A stretch of DNA of 64,000 nucleotides, taken from contig JAKGHH010000003.1 in the NCBI GenBank assembly GCA_022828595.1, forward strand, positions 55,293,759 to 55,357,758. The letters run 5' to 3'. The position numbers and the translations under genes were made by a program. The notes below the pieces were generated by a model. That model was not told the DNA's origin, did not search any database, and saw only the letters and a list, made by a program, of their open reading frames with translations. This document shows positions 1-13,324 of the stretch, piece by piece; position 1 is the first letter of the stretch; every line of letters starts with the position of its first letter. Source of the DNA: Nelumbo lutea (lineage: Eukaryota > Streptophyta > Magnoliopsida > Proteales > Nelumbonaceae).

Positions 1-3000
1 TATGGCAATATGATTAGCTTGGGTTGTGGACTGATAATTTGCTACTTAGGACCCCTGTTTGCCGATTTTCAGGAAACAGCACACGATCCTATTGTGAAAA
101 CATACCCCTGGATCTATAGTGAGCTACCATCGAATACCAGACAAAACTCTTTTGTCCTTCAAAGGTACTTAAGTATGTTTTTCACAGCAGTCCAGTGCTC
201 CTGCCTTGGGTTGGCCTAAAATCTGCTTACCACACTTACTGCCTGAGAAATGTCAGGAAAAGTGCACAGTATGCCATACATGATGCTCTCTATGGCTAAG
301 GCATAGGGAACGTCCTTCATGTCCTCAATCTCCTTAGAGGTCTTGAGAGACATCTTCTTGGAGAGAGTGATTCCGTGCCTAAAAGGAACATTTCTTTTCT
401 TGGAGTTCTCCATGTTGTATCTATTGACAATCTTGTCAATGTAAGCATATTTGGATAATCCTATTATCCGCTTCGATCTATTTCTATAGAGTTGAAGACT
501 CGGTATATAAGAGGCTTCTCCAAGATCTTTCATGGAGAATTGTTGTGAAAGCCATAATTTCATAGTAGTCAACATTTTGACATCATTCCCAATGAGTAGA
601 ATGTCGTCTACATACAGAACCAAGAATGTAACATTGTCCCCACTGGTCTTCCTATAAACATAGGGTTCATCCGGATTTTTCTCAAAGTCAAACATTTTGA
701 CAGTAGAGTCAAATTGGATGTTCTAACTCCTACAAGAATGCTTAAGTCCATATATGGATTTATTTAGTTTACATACCATGTGTTCCTGACCCACAGATAA
801 GAAACCTTGTGGTTGCTACATATAGATATCTTTAGTAAGATCTCCATTCAGGAACGTAGTTTTGACATCCATTTTCCAAATCTCGTAGTCATGGTATGCT
901 GCTACAGCTAGCAGGATCCTAATGGATTTAAGCATGGCTAAGGGCAAAAAGGTTTCCTCATAATCGATGCCCTCTTTCTAAGTGTACCCTTTCACCACCA
1001 GACGAGCTTTGTAGGTCTCAACCCTACCATCGGGGCCCTTCTTCCTCTTATAGATAAATTTGCAACCAATTGCTTTTACCCCGGGGGCCAGATCTACTAG
1101 AGTCCAGACTCCATTATTCTCCATTGAGTCCATATCAGCTCTCATGGCATCTACCTACTTAAGGGAGTCTATGTCCAACATAGCTTCCGCATAAGTCACG
1201 GGATCCTCCTCACTGGTCAAGGCTTCCACTAGGTAACTATCCTGGTCATAACCAAAACAGACTGGTGGCCTGGATACCTGGGTAGATCTTCTAGGTTGGT
1301 CACTACCTGGAACATCTCCCACTACTCCTGTTCTCTCCTCATCAAGAACAATTTCCTGACGATAATTGTTTAGGATGTAATCCTCCTCCAAGAAATGAGC
1401 ATTCTGACTACAGAATACCTTATGTTCTCCTGGGTCATAGAATAGATAGCCCATAGAGCTTTTGGGGTAGCCTAAAAATAGGCAACGGCTGGTTCGGGAT
1501 TCCAATTTGTCTGAGCTCATTCTTTTAACATGTTTCAGACAACCCCAAATCTTCAAGTGTTTGATACTTGGTTTATTTCCGCTCCAAAGTTCATATGGAG
1601 TGCTCAGAACCGATTTGGTTGGAACCCTATTCAGCATGTAAATTGCAGTCTCTAATGCGTATCCCCAAAAGGATGTGGGTAACTCCAAGTGTGCAAGAAG
1701 TGACCGAACCATATCAACTAAGGTCCTATTCCTCCTCTCTGAAACACCGTTAAGTTGTGGTGTAGCAGGAGGAGCTAACTGTGATACTATCCCGTTGACC
1801 TTCAGGTAGTCCCTGAATTCATCAAAGAGATACTCGCCACCTCGATCAGATCGAAGGGTCTTAATTTCTCTCCCCAACTATTTCTCGACCTCTTGTCTAA
1901 ACTCATTGAACTTTTCAAAGGATTCAGACTTGTGTCTCATTAGGTACATGTAACCATACCATGAATAATCATCGGTGAAAGTGATGAAATATATGTGTTG
2001 GTTACGACTCCTAACATTCAGGGGCCCGCATACATCATTGTGTATAAGGTCAAGCGTGCCCGTACATCTTTCAGGCTTGCCACCGAATTCACATTTTGTC
2101 ATCATACCACGAAGGCAAGGCTCACAGGTGGGAAGATCTTCTATAGTTAAAAAATCCAAAGGACCATCCTTTACCAACCTTGTGATTCGATCAATACCGA
2201 TATAGCTAAGATGGTAATGCCACAGGCACATGAGACTAACAGTATCACAAATTGTCTTGGGAACGTTAACCGACGTAGTTTTGGCTATGTTGGATTCTAG
2301 AGAATGATGCAAAACATAGAGAGCGTTCTCCAGTTCCCCACATACGATGAATTTGTTGTTTCTTTTAATAGTAATAGTATTACTAAAGAAAACAGAATAT
2401 CTATCAGCACACAATTTTGAGACAGAAATCAAATTTTCTTCTTAAATTCTATATATAAAGACAATCTTTAAGTACAAGTGATCTTTCTCTAAAAAACAAT
2501 TCTACGCTACCGATGGCCATAGTTGCAACGCTTGTAGAAGTTTCCAAGAAGAGTGTCATCTCTCCCTCACTCAGTCTTCTGCTTATTCTAAAACCCTACA
2601 ATGTGTTACATGCATGAGTCGAAGCCCCAGAGTCAATACACCAGGAAGCAGAAATAACCAACAAATTGATTTCTACGACACTAGATTCGAGATTACCTTT
2701 CTTGGATTCCAAATAGGCAGGACAGTTCTTTCTCCAGTGTTCAGTCTGGTGATAATGGTGACAGGCATCGGATGCCTTGTCCTTCTTCTGTCTCTTGGAT
2801 TTGTTGCCCTTTTTTCTGGGGCCTCTTCTTAGACCTCCTCTTCTTGCCACACTTGCCTGCTTCCATAAGCATGGCGAATGGCTCATCCTTACGAATCAGT
2901 TCCTCAACTCATTGCAACATATTGCTAAGCTCTTGTAAGTTGACATTCAACTTATTCATGTTATAATTTATGACAAACTGATTGTAGGACGGAGGTAAAG

Positions 3001-3484
3001 AATTTAGAATGGCGTCTACCTTGGTGACATGGTCTAGCCCGAACCCTAGGGCTTCCAGCTCATTTATGTATCCCATCATCCGAAGACAATGGTCATGCAC
3101 TTGTTGTCCCTTGGTCATTTGAGCGGTCATGAACTACTTCAAGACCTTTTGCCGAGTAGAACAATTCTGCTCTTCGTACATAGTTTTCATATTGTCCGAT
3201 ATGTCCTTGGCCAGTTTGATCTGATCGAACTGCTTCTGTATTGGATTGTCCAGAGAATCTATGATATAGCAACAGGCCAGGGAGTTCTTTTCCTCCCACT
3301 CCAGGTAGTCCCTTCTACGAGCCTCAGAAGCCCGATCACTTGGACGCTCCAGGGTGGGGTTTTTGGCAACTTTATCCAATTTTTCAGAAGTCAGTACCAG
3401 CATGAGGTTACGGTACCAGTTAGCGTAATTAGGGCCCTTAAGTTTGTTGTCATCAAGAAGCTTGGCGAACTATCCATTAGCCAT
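1..3484 (-). pseudogene. Ty1/copia gag-pol polyprotein, broken, 3' end outside window
   Basis: Decayed copia polyprotein read right to left. The Gag start lies near 3484, and a stop follows within five codons. Gag continues through about 3403-2909, with a zinc knuckle near 2780 (CHHYHQTEHWRKNC) whose second Cys is replaced by Tyr. The protease Asp-Ser-Gly motif is near 2620. The GAG-preintegrase and integrase core lie at 2432-1155. Reverse transcriptase (695-216) keeps an intact YVDD motif, and RNase H sequence continues to base 1 with stops. The pol pieces at 216, 1155 and 1878 share one frame, while the gag pieces are in other frames, so both stops and indels are present. Domain order Gag-PR-INT-RT-RH places it in Ty1/copia. 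It cannot produce a full polyprotein. Confidence 0.9.
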
Positions 3485-5216
3485 TTTCTGGTAAAACAGC
3501 AAACAGTAGTCCATAACCTAATTTGATTCATGTTCATTACATAGATATGGCTTTTAATCTATGTTCCATTACCATTTCTTCATCTCTGAGATTTCCCTCC
3601 CATCTCAGTGATGGAGACAACGACTTGTGTCTAGAAATGTGGGAAACCACATAGGGTGCATGGAGCCAACTGTTTCAACTGCAAAACCCCACCACCTTTC
3701 TGTGAAGGATCATATCCACTCATCATATGAGTTTTCCCTTTGGCCTCTGTCAGACAAGGTTCAGAGCCGTTTTTAGGTAAACCTTTCTATCTAGTGAGTG
3801 TTCACCCATCATATTCGTGAACACCAAGGTACTGTGAGAGAGTTCCCATTTTTTGGTGAAGCCCCTCCCACATCGGTCTATGACGCTCCTATCATCTTAT
3901 GAAACACTCGGACAAGCCCAACAACAAATGGATAACCCATTTTCTGGTGCGTTTCCTCATTACTGAAGGACTCATCCTCATGCTAATGATGGAAGGCCTT
4001 TAGAGAGTTCATCATATGAATCTCCCTATCACATGCACTCATATTTGCTAGAGGGAACGAAAAATTACGTCCTAGTTTGATATAGGTCAAACCAAAGTGG
4101 CTCCCATTAACTTTCATAAAGCGAGATTTTGGTGGGCCCAAATCAGCTAGGAGAGGTGTGGGGCCCACCATTGAGGGAGGTCATCCAATGACCAGCAGGG
4201 ACATCATGGCAATGATGTGCATTCAACCATGGTGTGCAAAAGAGCCACTATTGAATCAGCATGGGCCAAGCACTTATGGCCCATGAACGTAGCACATCAC
4301 ACATCCATACATCACATGCAGGGAAGAATTGATCCAATCAATTAATAACTATAAAGCCCATTTAAAGCCCATAATATTAACCATTAATATTATCTAGGTA
4401 TACGGGCCGAAATTAGGGTTGATTAATTTGGTCCATATAGCTTAATCTGCGAAGTGAGCTTTTTGCAGTTTTAACAATTTAAAACCAGGCCTTTACAGGT
4501 TGGGCCAAACTAAACATTCAATTAATTATCAATCCTTAGGCCCATTAATGGGAGAAAAGGGCTGACATTCAGCCTTGATCGAACCCTAGATTCGGTCCAA
4601 CCAGTTTGGACCAATCTGGTTCAAATGGGTCTAGGGTTTGATATTTAATTAAAGATTTAATTCAAGAAATTAATTTGAAATTAACTACTGATAAAAGAAA
4701 AACAAGAATCAATTAGATAGGGTTGTTCGCACAATCCATCCTGCAAAACAGAGGTTAGATCACGGTTTGCAGTTTCATAAACTACAAATCGTAGATAGCG
4801 ATTTTCCCATCTGCAAAATCTCCTTCCTTGCGCCGCCATATTCGATCCAAAATAAAAATAAATAGAAAACCTAATTTCTATTATAATTACATTAGATCGA
4901 ATGCCTATACATTCAGTCTAAAAAATAAAAAATATATATTTTACAGACCGAATGTAATAATCAAGAAACTGCAAAATCGTAGGTTCCCTATGCCAATCAA
5001 AATTTTGATCTCCATGTGTACCAACAGCCCATAAATTAAGAAAATTATAAAGAACAATTCTAAATAATAATCAGATTTATAAAATTTAATTTCAGATTAA
5101 TCTCCCATCAACTGGAAACAAATTTTCCAGAAAAACCTTATATATGCGCAAATCGGGTAAAACACATTCTGTCCATTTCTGCAGGTTCAGATTTGATCCA
5201 ATTTGGTTCAAGATTT
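3485..5216 (-). other. Long untranslated leader of the first copia element
   Basis: About 1.7 kb between the primer-binding site and the Gag start. No ORF of note and no recognisable domain on either strand. A leader this long is compatible with several plant copia lineages, but I cannot assign the clade from it. It may contain extra inserted sequence that I did not resolve. Confidence 0.55.
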
Positions 5217-5236
5217 GAACCATGGCTCTAATACCA
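5217..5236 (-). other. Primer-binding site (initiator tRNA-Met type)
   Basis: On the - strand this reads TGGTATTAGAGCCATGGTTC, which matches the complement of the 3' end of plant initiator tRNA-Met with one mismatch in the usual TGGTATCAGAGCC. It lies directly after the LTR end (CA on the - strand at 5238-5239) and fixes the element's orientation as right to left. Confidence 0.9.
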
Positions 5237-5237
5237 C

Positions 5238-7085
5238 TGAAGGGATGAGATATTCATCGTATGGACGCCCGAATCTTGCGGAATAGAGTGGGTGAATTTC
5301 AAAAATTTCTCTCCATCCTACTAGGAATCGTATTCCCTATTTTAGAAAAATCATATTTTTCAATGATCAATCTTGAACCAAGAATCGAACCAGATTTGAA
5401 CAAAAGCAATAGGAGAGGGATATACCTGACACGGAGAAATAGTATCTCCCAATGGAGGTGTTCACGCCCAAGGAAGGAACCAAAAACTACTCCCACTGAA
5501 GATGGCATAGTATAGGATGGAGCAAAATCAGCAGTGTTCTTCAAAAGAACCAGATCCTTCACAAGAATCAGTTGGACGACACGTGAGCACTACTTCCAAT
5601 TAGCCCTTTCACAAAGAACTAATATCAAGACCCAATCTTGATCACTCCCACTGAGAATAGGAGATCGAACTAACAAATATGATGGCGGCAGGAAGGAGGC
5701 GACAAGAAAGAACTTAGCGCAGTGATGTTGAATTCTCTCTCCTGTGATTTCAGCTCTGAAAAGGATGTAAATAAAATGTCTTCTAAAGGCTGCCACCCCT
5801 TCCTCCTTTTATAAGCTTAAAGGGATTAGCTCCTAATCCCATTAGGAGTTGCTGATCCAAATCATATTTGGATCAGAATTCCCTTTAAGTGATAAAGGTA
5901 AACCCTTATCTTATCTGCAGATTAGATCAGCCCCCTCCTAATCCTATTAGGAGGTTTCTATATCTGAAACACATTCAGATCTGCACTCTCTAAGTGGATA
6001 GGGTTGAGACTCAATCCTATCTGTTAGTCTAATCTTAAAATTTGCCCCTTATTTAACTGATCAAATCAGCCCAGTTCGAAATGGACTTTAGACCCAATAA
6101 GGTTATGTGCTCACTTAGCCTTCCAAACTGCTGCCCATGCTGCCTAGTTGGGATTCCTTGTATGATGTGGGACCCAAACATTGATCTACACATCAGCCAC
6201 ATGGATTTAGCCCAACATTTGTTACAAGGCTTGGCTGAATACACTATTATGGACAATGCACCCCTGAAACCCATCACACTGGCTTTTTGGGCTCATTACT
6301 TACCCTAAGTGGTCCCTGGGCCAAGCCACCTTGTAACACCCAGGGACTGTGGGCAGATGCAAGATTTGCCCATCAGGTATTACCCTCAATGGCCTTACAC
6401 TTAACTTCTCAGCCCATAATGATCAAACACTACCCGACAATAGAGGATCTCTCCCTCGGCTGCAAGGAACAGTGTTGCACTCTTTACTCACATGGATCCC
6501 GAGAATTTAAACGTTTTGCAAACGTTTAGAAACTATAATATATATATTTTTATATCTCATATAAAATATACTTTGCAAAACAAATCTCAATGATTAAAAT
6601 CGGTTGCCGACAGTCTTGGTTTCCATCAGAGAGAGTGCATCCCCGATCATTATGTTTGTCCGACAAAGGGGCTGATCATGTCACTATGATCACCCACTTA
6701 GATGAATTCTCAGACTATTCCAACATACCTAGGTTTTGACCCCCACTAAGGATTTCACTGATTGGCATATCAAAGATAGCCCAATCCGACACCTAGTGCA
6801 GTATCATAATCGAGTTTAGGGGTCAGGTGTAACTTTCCAGTTTTGCCCATCAATCTCCAAGGTCCAGGGCAATACTAGAAATCTGGCCCAGTTCAAAGAT
6901 TCAATTAATCCTACACTGCATGTACCACGGGTCTCACCTTGGTGGTAGAGACAAGCCACCCCAACCGACTTGGCGGCACATCAGTGTCAGCCTTATCAGG
7001 ATAGGCCTCCCCAGACCGACCCACTGGCTGTGAATGTTTTAAACCAATACAAGTCTCATAAGTGTCCGGTTGTAAGGGTATTACA
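5238..7085 (-). repeat. 5' LTR of the first copia element (outer boundary uncertain)
   Basis: The inner boundary is fixed by the adjacent primer-binding site. A TATA-like box (TATAAAAGG on the - strand) at about 5807-5815 would start the transcript, giving roughly 0.55 kb of R/U5. The U3 side extends right. A plausible LTR start (TGTAATACCC on the - strand) falls near 7085, but the boundary could reach 7.3 kb because the partner LTR is outside the window. Treat the length of about 1.85 kb as an estimate. Confidence 0.5.
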
Positions 7086-8218
7086 CAGAAACACACCACA
7101 AGAACATGAATCAAATATCTACTTTATTCTTTTACAATAAATTCATAATGTACATCATTCTGATTGGAGCTAAGGGCTTACAACTGTCTAACAAAGAGAA
7201 CTTCTCGTGGGTTTATCTATTGCTTTGCGCACTTGATTTGTATCTTATAGGGCTAAAAAAGAGAGTGCACCTAGACCACTCACGCATGCACGCATCAGGC
7301 TAGGCTGGGCTAACACACGTGTATGCCCACCCGCCATGTCGTATCATACCATGCCATGTGCCACGCGTATGGGTCCAAGGCTTTGTTCTGCCTAATTTTA
7401 TTTATTTAAGGTGTTTAAAATCCTTGAAAGTCCACTTACTAACGTTCTCTATGTAACTACCTCACTCTGCTAATTGTGGGAGAACTCCCTAAATTAGTGG
7501 GAAATGTTTTTTTCCTTTTTTGTAAATAACCTTTCTTAATTGCCAAGGTAACTATAACTTTGAGAGCTAGCTACTTGCTTCTGCTTTTCAAATTTTGCTC
7601 TCTTGCATTGTTTTCTTGTTATTGAATCGTATTGGCATACGCAACATGTTGGTCTGCTGCTTTGGGCTATGAATGCATACAATGCCAAGGCGGAGACTGT
7701 TATATCCTAGAGGTCTACCACTGGAAACCTTCTACACCAATGGAAATACTATGAGGGATGGTGAAATCGTGACGTAGCTGTTACCAATAAGTTTTCCACA
7801 TTCTTTTGTTATATATAATTTTCTACATTTCAAATCTACACTATTATAGAAATCTAGTTTGATTACTATCACAATAGTTTACAATTTTTTCTCCATGATA
7901 ATAATTTTTAGATATCTAATCCATCATCAAAATGGATGGGAAGACAAGATCAAATTCTTGTTTGGGTTTCGCCCAATACCATGAAAACCTTAGCAGTTTC
8001 TCCACTAGTCTGGGTGTTAACCGCTTTAAAGTGATGCAATTTTCTTGTTTGGTTAAGTCTATGACAAATGTTGATAACAATAGGATTTAGTAAGAAACCC
8101 TTCTTTCTACTAGCTAGCCTACTAAATTCTAATCTTGGGTCACCTCAAAAGGTTTCGTCTAAATTCCTCATTTATCGTTTTATCTACCTTATCCTTCCTT
8201 ATCACCAAGAAAATAAAA
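7086..8218. other. Non-coding stretch between the copia and gypsy elements
   Basis: No convincing ORF. Around 7665-7705 the + strand reads like the very 3' end of a copia element: a purine tract (AAGGCGGAGAC) followed by TGTTATATCC, which resembles an LTR start. This may be the stump of another insertion. The rest is unremarkable AT-rich sequence. Confidence 0.4.
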
Positions 8219-8223
8219 AAATA
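8219..8223. repeat. Target-site duplication AAATA (left copy)
   Basis: Five bases immediately before the 5' LTR, identical to 13851-13855 immediately after the 3' LTR. This is the length expected for a Ty3/gypsy integrase. Confidence 0.9.
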
Positions 8224-8769
8224 TGATGGAGGCCCATCCCAAGGCCCATCTCACTCCTAGGGGCGGCAGCTCCTAGGATAAGGCCAAGAGTCCAAGATAA
8301 TTCAAGAATTCAAGAATTATCAAAATTCGAGAATTCAAGATCCATCAAGAATCCAAAGAATTCAAGATTCATCAAGAATTCAAGAATTCAAAGAATCCAA
8401 GACTCATCAAGAATTTAAGAATTCTAGATAATCCAAGATTCATGCATGGATAAGATCAAGGGAGATCGGACGGGGGAGATCAAGTCAAGAAGAGTTCGAT
8501 CCTATCTACAAGTTTGAGATGTTTAAATCAAATCTAATTTCTTTTCCTAGTTCTTTTATAATTTCTCAATGTATTATAAATACTGCTATTTTCCAGAATT
8601 ATTAATCAATTCCATACTTCAGATTTTCAGAATTTCTTCAAGTTCTCTTCTTCCTATTTTTGCTACCTTTTTCTCTCTCCTAGAGAAATCGGTGTTTTTC
8701 GCTATGTGCTAGCGGACGCCCGGTGCTTGCATAGCTAGCTCCGGTTCTCATTGCTTCCATGCTGCGTCA
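8224..8769 (+). repeat. 5' LTR of the gypsy element
   Basis: 546 bp, matching 13300-13850. It holds a run of degenerate AAGAATTC-type units at about 8297-8430 and a TATA-like box (TATTATAAATA) near 8574, so transcription probably starts near 8600. Relative to the 3' LTR it carries a 12-bp duplication near its start and lacks a 17-bp unit in the AAGAATTC run. Ends in CA at 8769. Confidence 0.93.
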
Positions 8770-8771
8770 GG

Positions 8772-8783
8772 TGGTATCAGAGC
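8772..8783 (+). other. Primer-binding site (tRNA-Met)
   Basis: TGGTATCAGAGC, two bases after the LTR end. It matches the complement of the 3' end of initiator tRNA-Met. Confidence 0.93.
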
Positions 8784-8800
8784 AGGGAATTCACCCAGTC

Positions 8801-11800
8801 ATGTCCAACCCAGACGGTAGCAGTCGCAACCCACCCCGTGACGGAGATCAGGGGTTCTCAGCTATTTGGAGAGCAATCGAAGAGCAGCGTACAACCACAC
8901 GTAACATCGAACAGCAGTTGGCAGAGGTGACTGAACAATTGCAAACCTTGTTACGGGAGGTTGTCCCACAAATCCGGGAAAATCCACAGCAGATCGCAGG
9001 AGACGACCACGACAGACCATCCGTCGCTACTGCGTCCCGACATCCAGTTCTTGACGACGACAGTGATGATGATTTCGAATTTGGTGGTGCTCCAATTCTT
9101 CCCAGCAACGATAGAAACGGTAGAAATTGGCACAATCAAGGTAATTTCAACCCCCGTAGGAATAATGATGAATTTAAACTCAATGTAGATATTCCTATTT
9201 TTAGTGGAGATCTTGGTATAGAGGGACTTCTGGATTGGATCACAGAAGTCGATAGGTTCTTTGATTACATGGAAATACCAGAGGAACGAAGGGTAAAATT
9301 AGTAGCTTTCCGATTAAAGGGAGGCGCATCTGTTTGGTGGGAACGGATGAGAGAGACCCGGATGAGAGAAGGAAGGGGTCCTGTTCGAACCTGGAGGCGC
9401 ATGAAACAATTAATCAGAGGTAGATTTTTACCTCCTGACTATGAACAATATATGTTTGAATCTTATCAGAGGTGTGCGCAGGGTTCTCATAGTGTTAATG
9501 AATATACATCTGAATTTTTGAGATTACCTGAAAGAAATCAATTATCTGAAAGTGATAACCAGCAGGCAGCCCGTTATCTAAGCGGTTTAAGACCGTCTAT
9601 CAGAGATAAAATTGGTGTATAGATGGTTCTTAGTGTGCAGGAAGCAAGGAACCTAGCCTTGAAAGCAGAATTAATGTTCCAGGACAAGGCACGCAGTGAT
9701 AATTATCGCCGGTACAGCGGGAGCGACAACAGACCGGCAACTGTCGACAGGAACAAGTTAGTTCCGACAGCACAACCTTCTCACCCGACAAGTACAAGTA
9801 ACCTCGGTAAGGCTACTACAGGAGGACATACTCGAGGTAATCCTTCCAACCCTCCTAAACCCAATAACCCTTATGCAAGGCCTGCTCCTATTAAATGTTT
9901 TAAATGTAATGAGGTTGGACATAGATCCAGTGACTGTCCCAAGAGGAAGGCAGTTAATATGCTAGAAAGGGAAGAGGAAGAAGATATTGAGGAAGAGGTA
10001 TATTGTGGACCTGATGGGGAGGATGAAGAGGGTCCATATGAACATGAGGAGTATACTTGTGTGGTAAGAAAATTAATGTTGTCCCAGAAAAGTAAGGATA
10101 CTTCTCAACGGCACAGATTATTTCGTACCAGATGTACTATCAAGGGAAAATTATTTAATTTAATTATTGACAGTGGTAGTCAAGAAAATATTATTTGCAG
10201 GGATGTCATCCAACAATTACAGCTGATTCCTGAAAAACATCCCAACCCATACACAATTGGGTGGATCAAGGAAGGAGGCGGCGTACGAGTGGAAGAACGC
10301 TGCAAGGTACCTTTTTCAATTGGTAAGTACCATGATGAAGCATATTGTGATATTGTAGATATGGATGCTTGCCATATTTTGTTAGGGAGGCCTTGGCAAT
10401 TTGATACAGATGCAAGGTACATGGGTAAGAAGAATACCTACCAACTTGAAAAAGAAGGTACACGCTATACTTTGTTACCCATTGCAGAAAAAAATGTTAC
10501 AAATACTCCAAAGGCACATGAGAAAAATTTCCTTACCATCACCCATCATCATGCTGAATTTGTTAAAGAATGTAAAGATACTCATGAGATACATTTGTTA
10601 GTAGTAAAAGGAGAAGATGTTAATGATGAAAATACAATTCCAGCTGAAATACAGGGACTACTGGATGAATTTAATGATGTAGTTCCAGAGGAGTTACCAA
10701 ATGAACTCCCTCCCATGAGAGATATACAACACCATATTGATTTTATTCCAGGTGCTAGTCTACCTAACCTCCCACATTACAGGATGAGTCCCAAGGAGAA
10801 TGAAATTTTACGTGAAAAGGTAGAAGAATTATTGAAAAAGGGACACATTCAAATCAGCATGAGTCCTTGTGCAGTACCTGCCTTATTAACACCTAAGAAG
10901 GATGGCAGTTGGAGAATGTGTGTCGACAACAGGGCCATTAACAAGATCACCATTGGGTACAAATTTCCCATTCCTCGGCTGGACGACATGCTGGATCAAC
11001 TAAGCGGAGCTGTAGTTTTCTCAAAAATAGATCTCAGGAGTGGATATCATCAAATCAGGATCCGTCTCGGAGATGAATGGAAGACAGCCTTCAAGACTAG
11101 AGATGGCTTGTTCGAGTGGTTGGTCATGCCCTTTGGACTAACCAACGCACCCAGCACTTTCATGAGGCTGATGAACCAGGTATTGCGCCCCTTCATTGGT
11201 AAATTTGTGGTAGTCTATTTTGATGATATTTTGATATACAACAAGTCTATCACTGAGCATGTGGGACATATTAGGGAGGTCCTGAAAACATTGAGGTAAA
11301 ATAAATTATATGCCAATTTGAAGAAATGCATCTTTATGAATGATAATTTATTATTCCTGGGATTTATTATAAGCAATGATGGTGTGAAAGTAGATGAGGA
11401 AAAGGTGAAAGCCATTAGGGAGTGGCCGACCCCATCCACTGTCACAGATGTCAGGCGATTTCATGGGTTGGCAACCTTCTATAGGCGTTTTATTAAGAAT
11501 TTTAGTAGTATCATGGCTCCCATTACTGAATGCTTGAAAAAGGGGAAATTTCAATGGGGAGAAGAACAAGAGCAAAGTTTTGCTCTCATAAAAGAAAAGT
11601 TATGTACTGCTCCTATTCTTGCCTTACCTGATTTCAATAAATTATTTGAAGTTGAATGTGACGCCAGTGGAGTTGGCATAGGGGCTGTATTGTCCCAAGA
11701 GAAAAGACCCATTGCCTTCTTTAGTGAAAAATTATGTGAAGCCAGGAGAAAGTGGTCTACTTATGACAAGGAGTTTTATGCTGTGATAAGAGCCTTGAAA

Positions 11801-13324
11801 ACATGGGAACACTATCTAATTGCAAAAGAATTTGTTCTCTATACCGACCACCAGGCCCTAAAATATCTTAGTGGGCAAAAGCAATTAAGAAGTGATTTAC
11901 ATGTCAGATGGTCTGCATTCCTAGACAAGTTCCCATATAAAATTGTGTATAAGACAGGGCAGCAAAATAAAGTGGCTGATGCACTTACTAGGCGTGTAGC
12001 TCTCATCAAGACCCTCAGCGTTGAGATCGTGGGTTTTGAGTGCCTAAAAGACTTATATGCCCGAGATGAAGACTTCCAATAGGTATGGGAGAAATGTGTG
12101 AATAAGCAGCCAGCGGAAGGCTTCTTTATTTATGACGGGTTCCTTATGAAAGAGGAACAGCTGTGTATCCCTTGCACCTCCCTCCGCGAAAAGATCATCA
12201 GGGATTTGCATGGGGGTGGACTAGCAGGACACTTGGGAAGGGACAAAACAATAGAAGCTGTTAAGGAGCGATATTACTGGCCGAAATTGAGAAGGGACGT
12301 CTCTACCATCGTAAACAGGTGCTATGTTTGTCAGACAACTAAGGGACAAACCCAGAACACAGGTCTCTACATGCCCCTACCCATTCCTACTGCTATATGG
12401 GAAGATTTGTCCATGGATTTTGTTCTCGGCTTGCCAAAGACCCAGAGGAACATGGACTCCGTCTTCGTGGTGGTTGATAGGTTCTCAAAAATGGCTCACT
12501 TCCTCCCATGCAAGAAAACTGCAGATGCATCCGCAACAGCCAAATTATTTTTCAGGGAGATTGTTCGCTTACATGGGGTACCCAAGACCATCACTTCAGA
12601 TCGTGACACACGGTTCCTTAGTCACTTTTGAATGACCCTGTGGAGGTTGTTTGATTCATCACTTAATTTCAGTAGTACAGCCCATCTGCAGACAAATGGA
12701 CAAACAGAAGTGGTAAATCGAACCTTAGGGAATTTAATTTGCAGCATATGCCGGGAACGGCCGAAACAGTGGGATTTCGCCATAGCCCAGGCCGAGTTCG
12801 CCTATAACAATGCAGTGCATAGTTCTACAGGCAGATCCCCATTCTCCATCGTGTACATGAAGGTCCCTAACCATGCACTGGATTTAGTGAAACTACCCAA
12901 GGTACCCAGTGCCAGTATCTTAGTAGAACAGATGGCAGAACAAATCCGGTCCGTCCAAGACGCCGTGAAGCAGAAGCTAGAACAATCCAACACCAAGTAC
13001 AAGATGGCCGCAGACAAACACCGCCGACCTCAAGTGTTTGATGTAGGTGATGAGGTTATGGTCTTCTTAAGGAAGGAAAGAATTCCCGTAGGTACCTACA
13101 ACAAGTTGAAGCCTCAGAAGTATGGTCCATACAAGATCGTGAAGAAGATTAATGATAATGCCTATATAGTGGACCTACCAGATCATATGGGCATATCCAA
13201 GACCTTCAACGTTGCTGACCTTCATCGGTATCTGCCAGAGATAACACTTGCCTATCCTCGTCACGACTCGGGGTCAAGTTCTCTCCAAGTGGGGGAGAAT
13301 GATGGAGGCCCATCTCACTCCTAG
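8801..13324 (+). pseudogene. Gypsy gag-pol polyprotein with four in-frame stops
   Basis: One frame runs from the ATG at 8801, the first after the primer site, to a stop at 13322, eight codons inside the 3' LTR. Four in-frame stops break it: TAG 9620, TAA 11297, TAG 12080 and TGA 12629. There is no frameshift. Domains in order: Gag; zinc knuckle [14 protein letters not shown] near 9893-9934; protease with DSG near 10169; RT with YFDD in place of the common YxDD near 11216; RNase H (ECDASG near 11654; YTDHQ near 11840); integrase with its N-terminal His/Cys zinc site near 12208-12335 and the catalytic Asp, Asp, Glu at about 12417, 12600 and 12708. The third and fourth stops separate RNase H from integrase and cut the integrase core. 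The element is not autonomous as it stands. Confidence 0.93.
13284..13299 (+). other. Polypurine tract of the gypsy element
   Basis: AAGTGGGGGAGAA directly before the 3' LTR at 13300. It overlaps the last coding codons of the polyprotein. Confidence 0.85.

Noticed and set aside
8759..8800. Upstream ATG (8759) as the gypsy Gag start
   Set aside because: It lies inside the LTR end and upstream of the primer site; the ATG at 8801 is the first one after the primer site.
10180..10463. - strand ORFs inside the gypsy polyprotein
   Set aside because: Antisense shadows of a well-supported coding frame.
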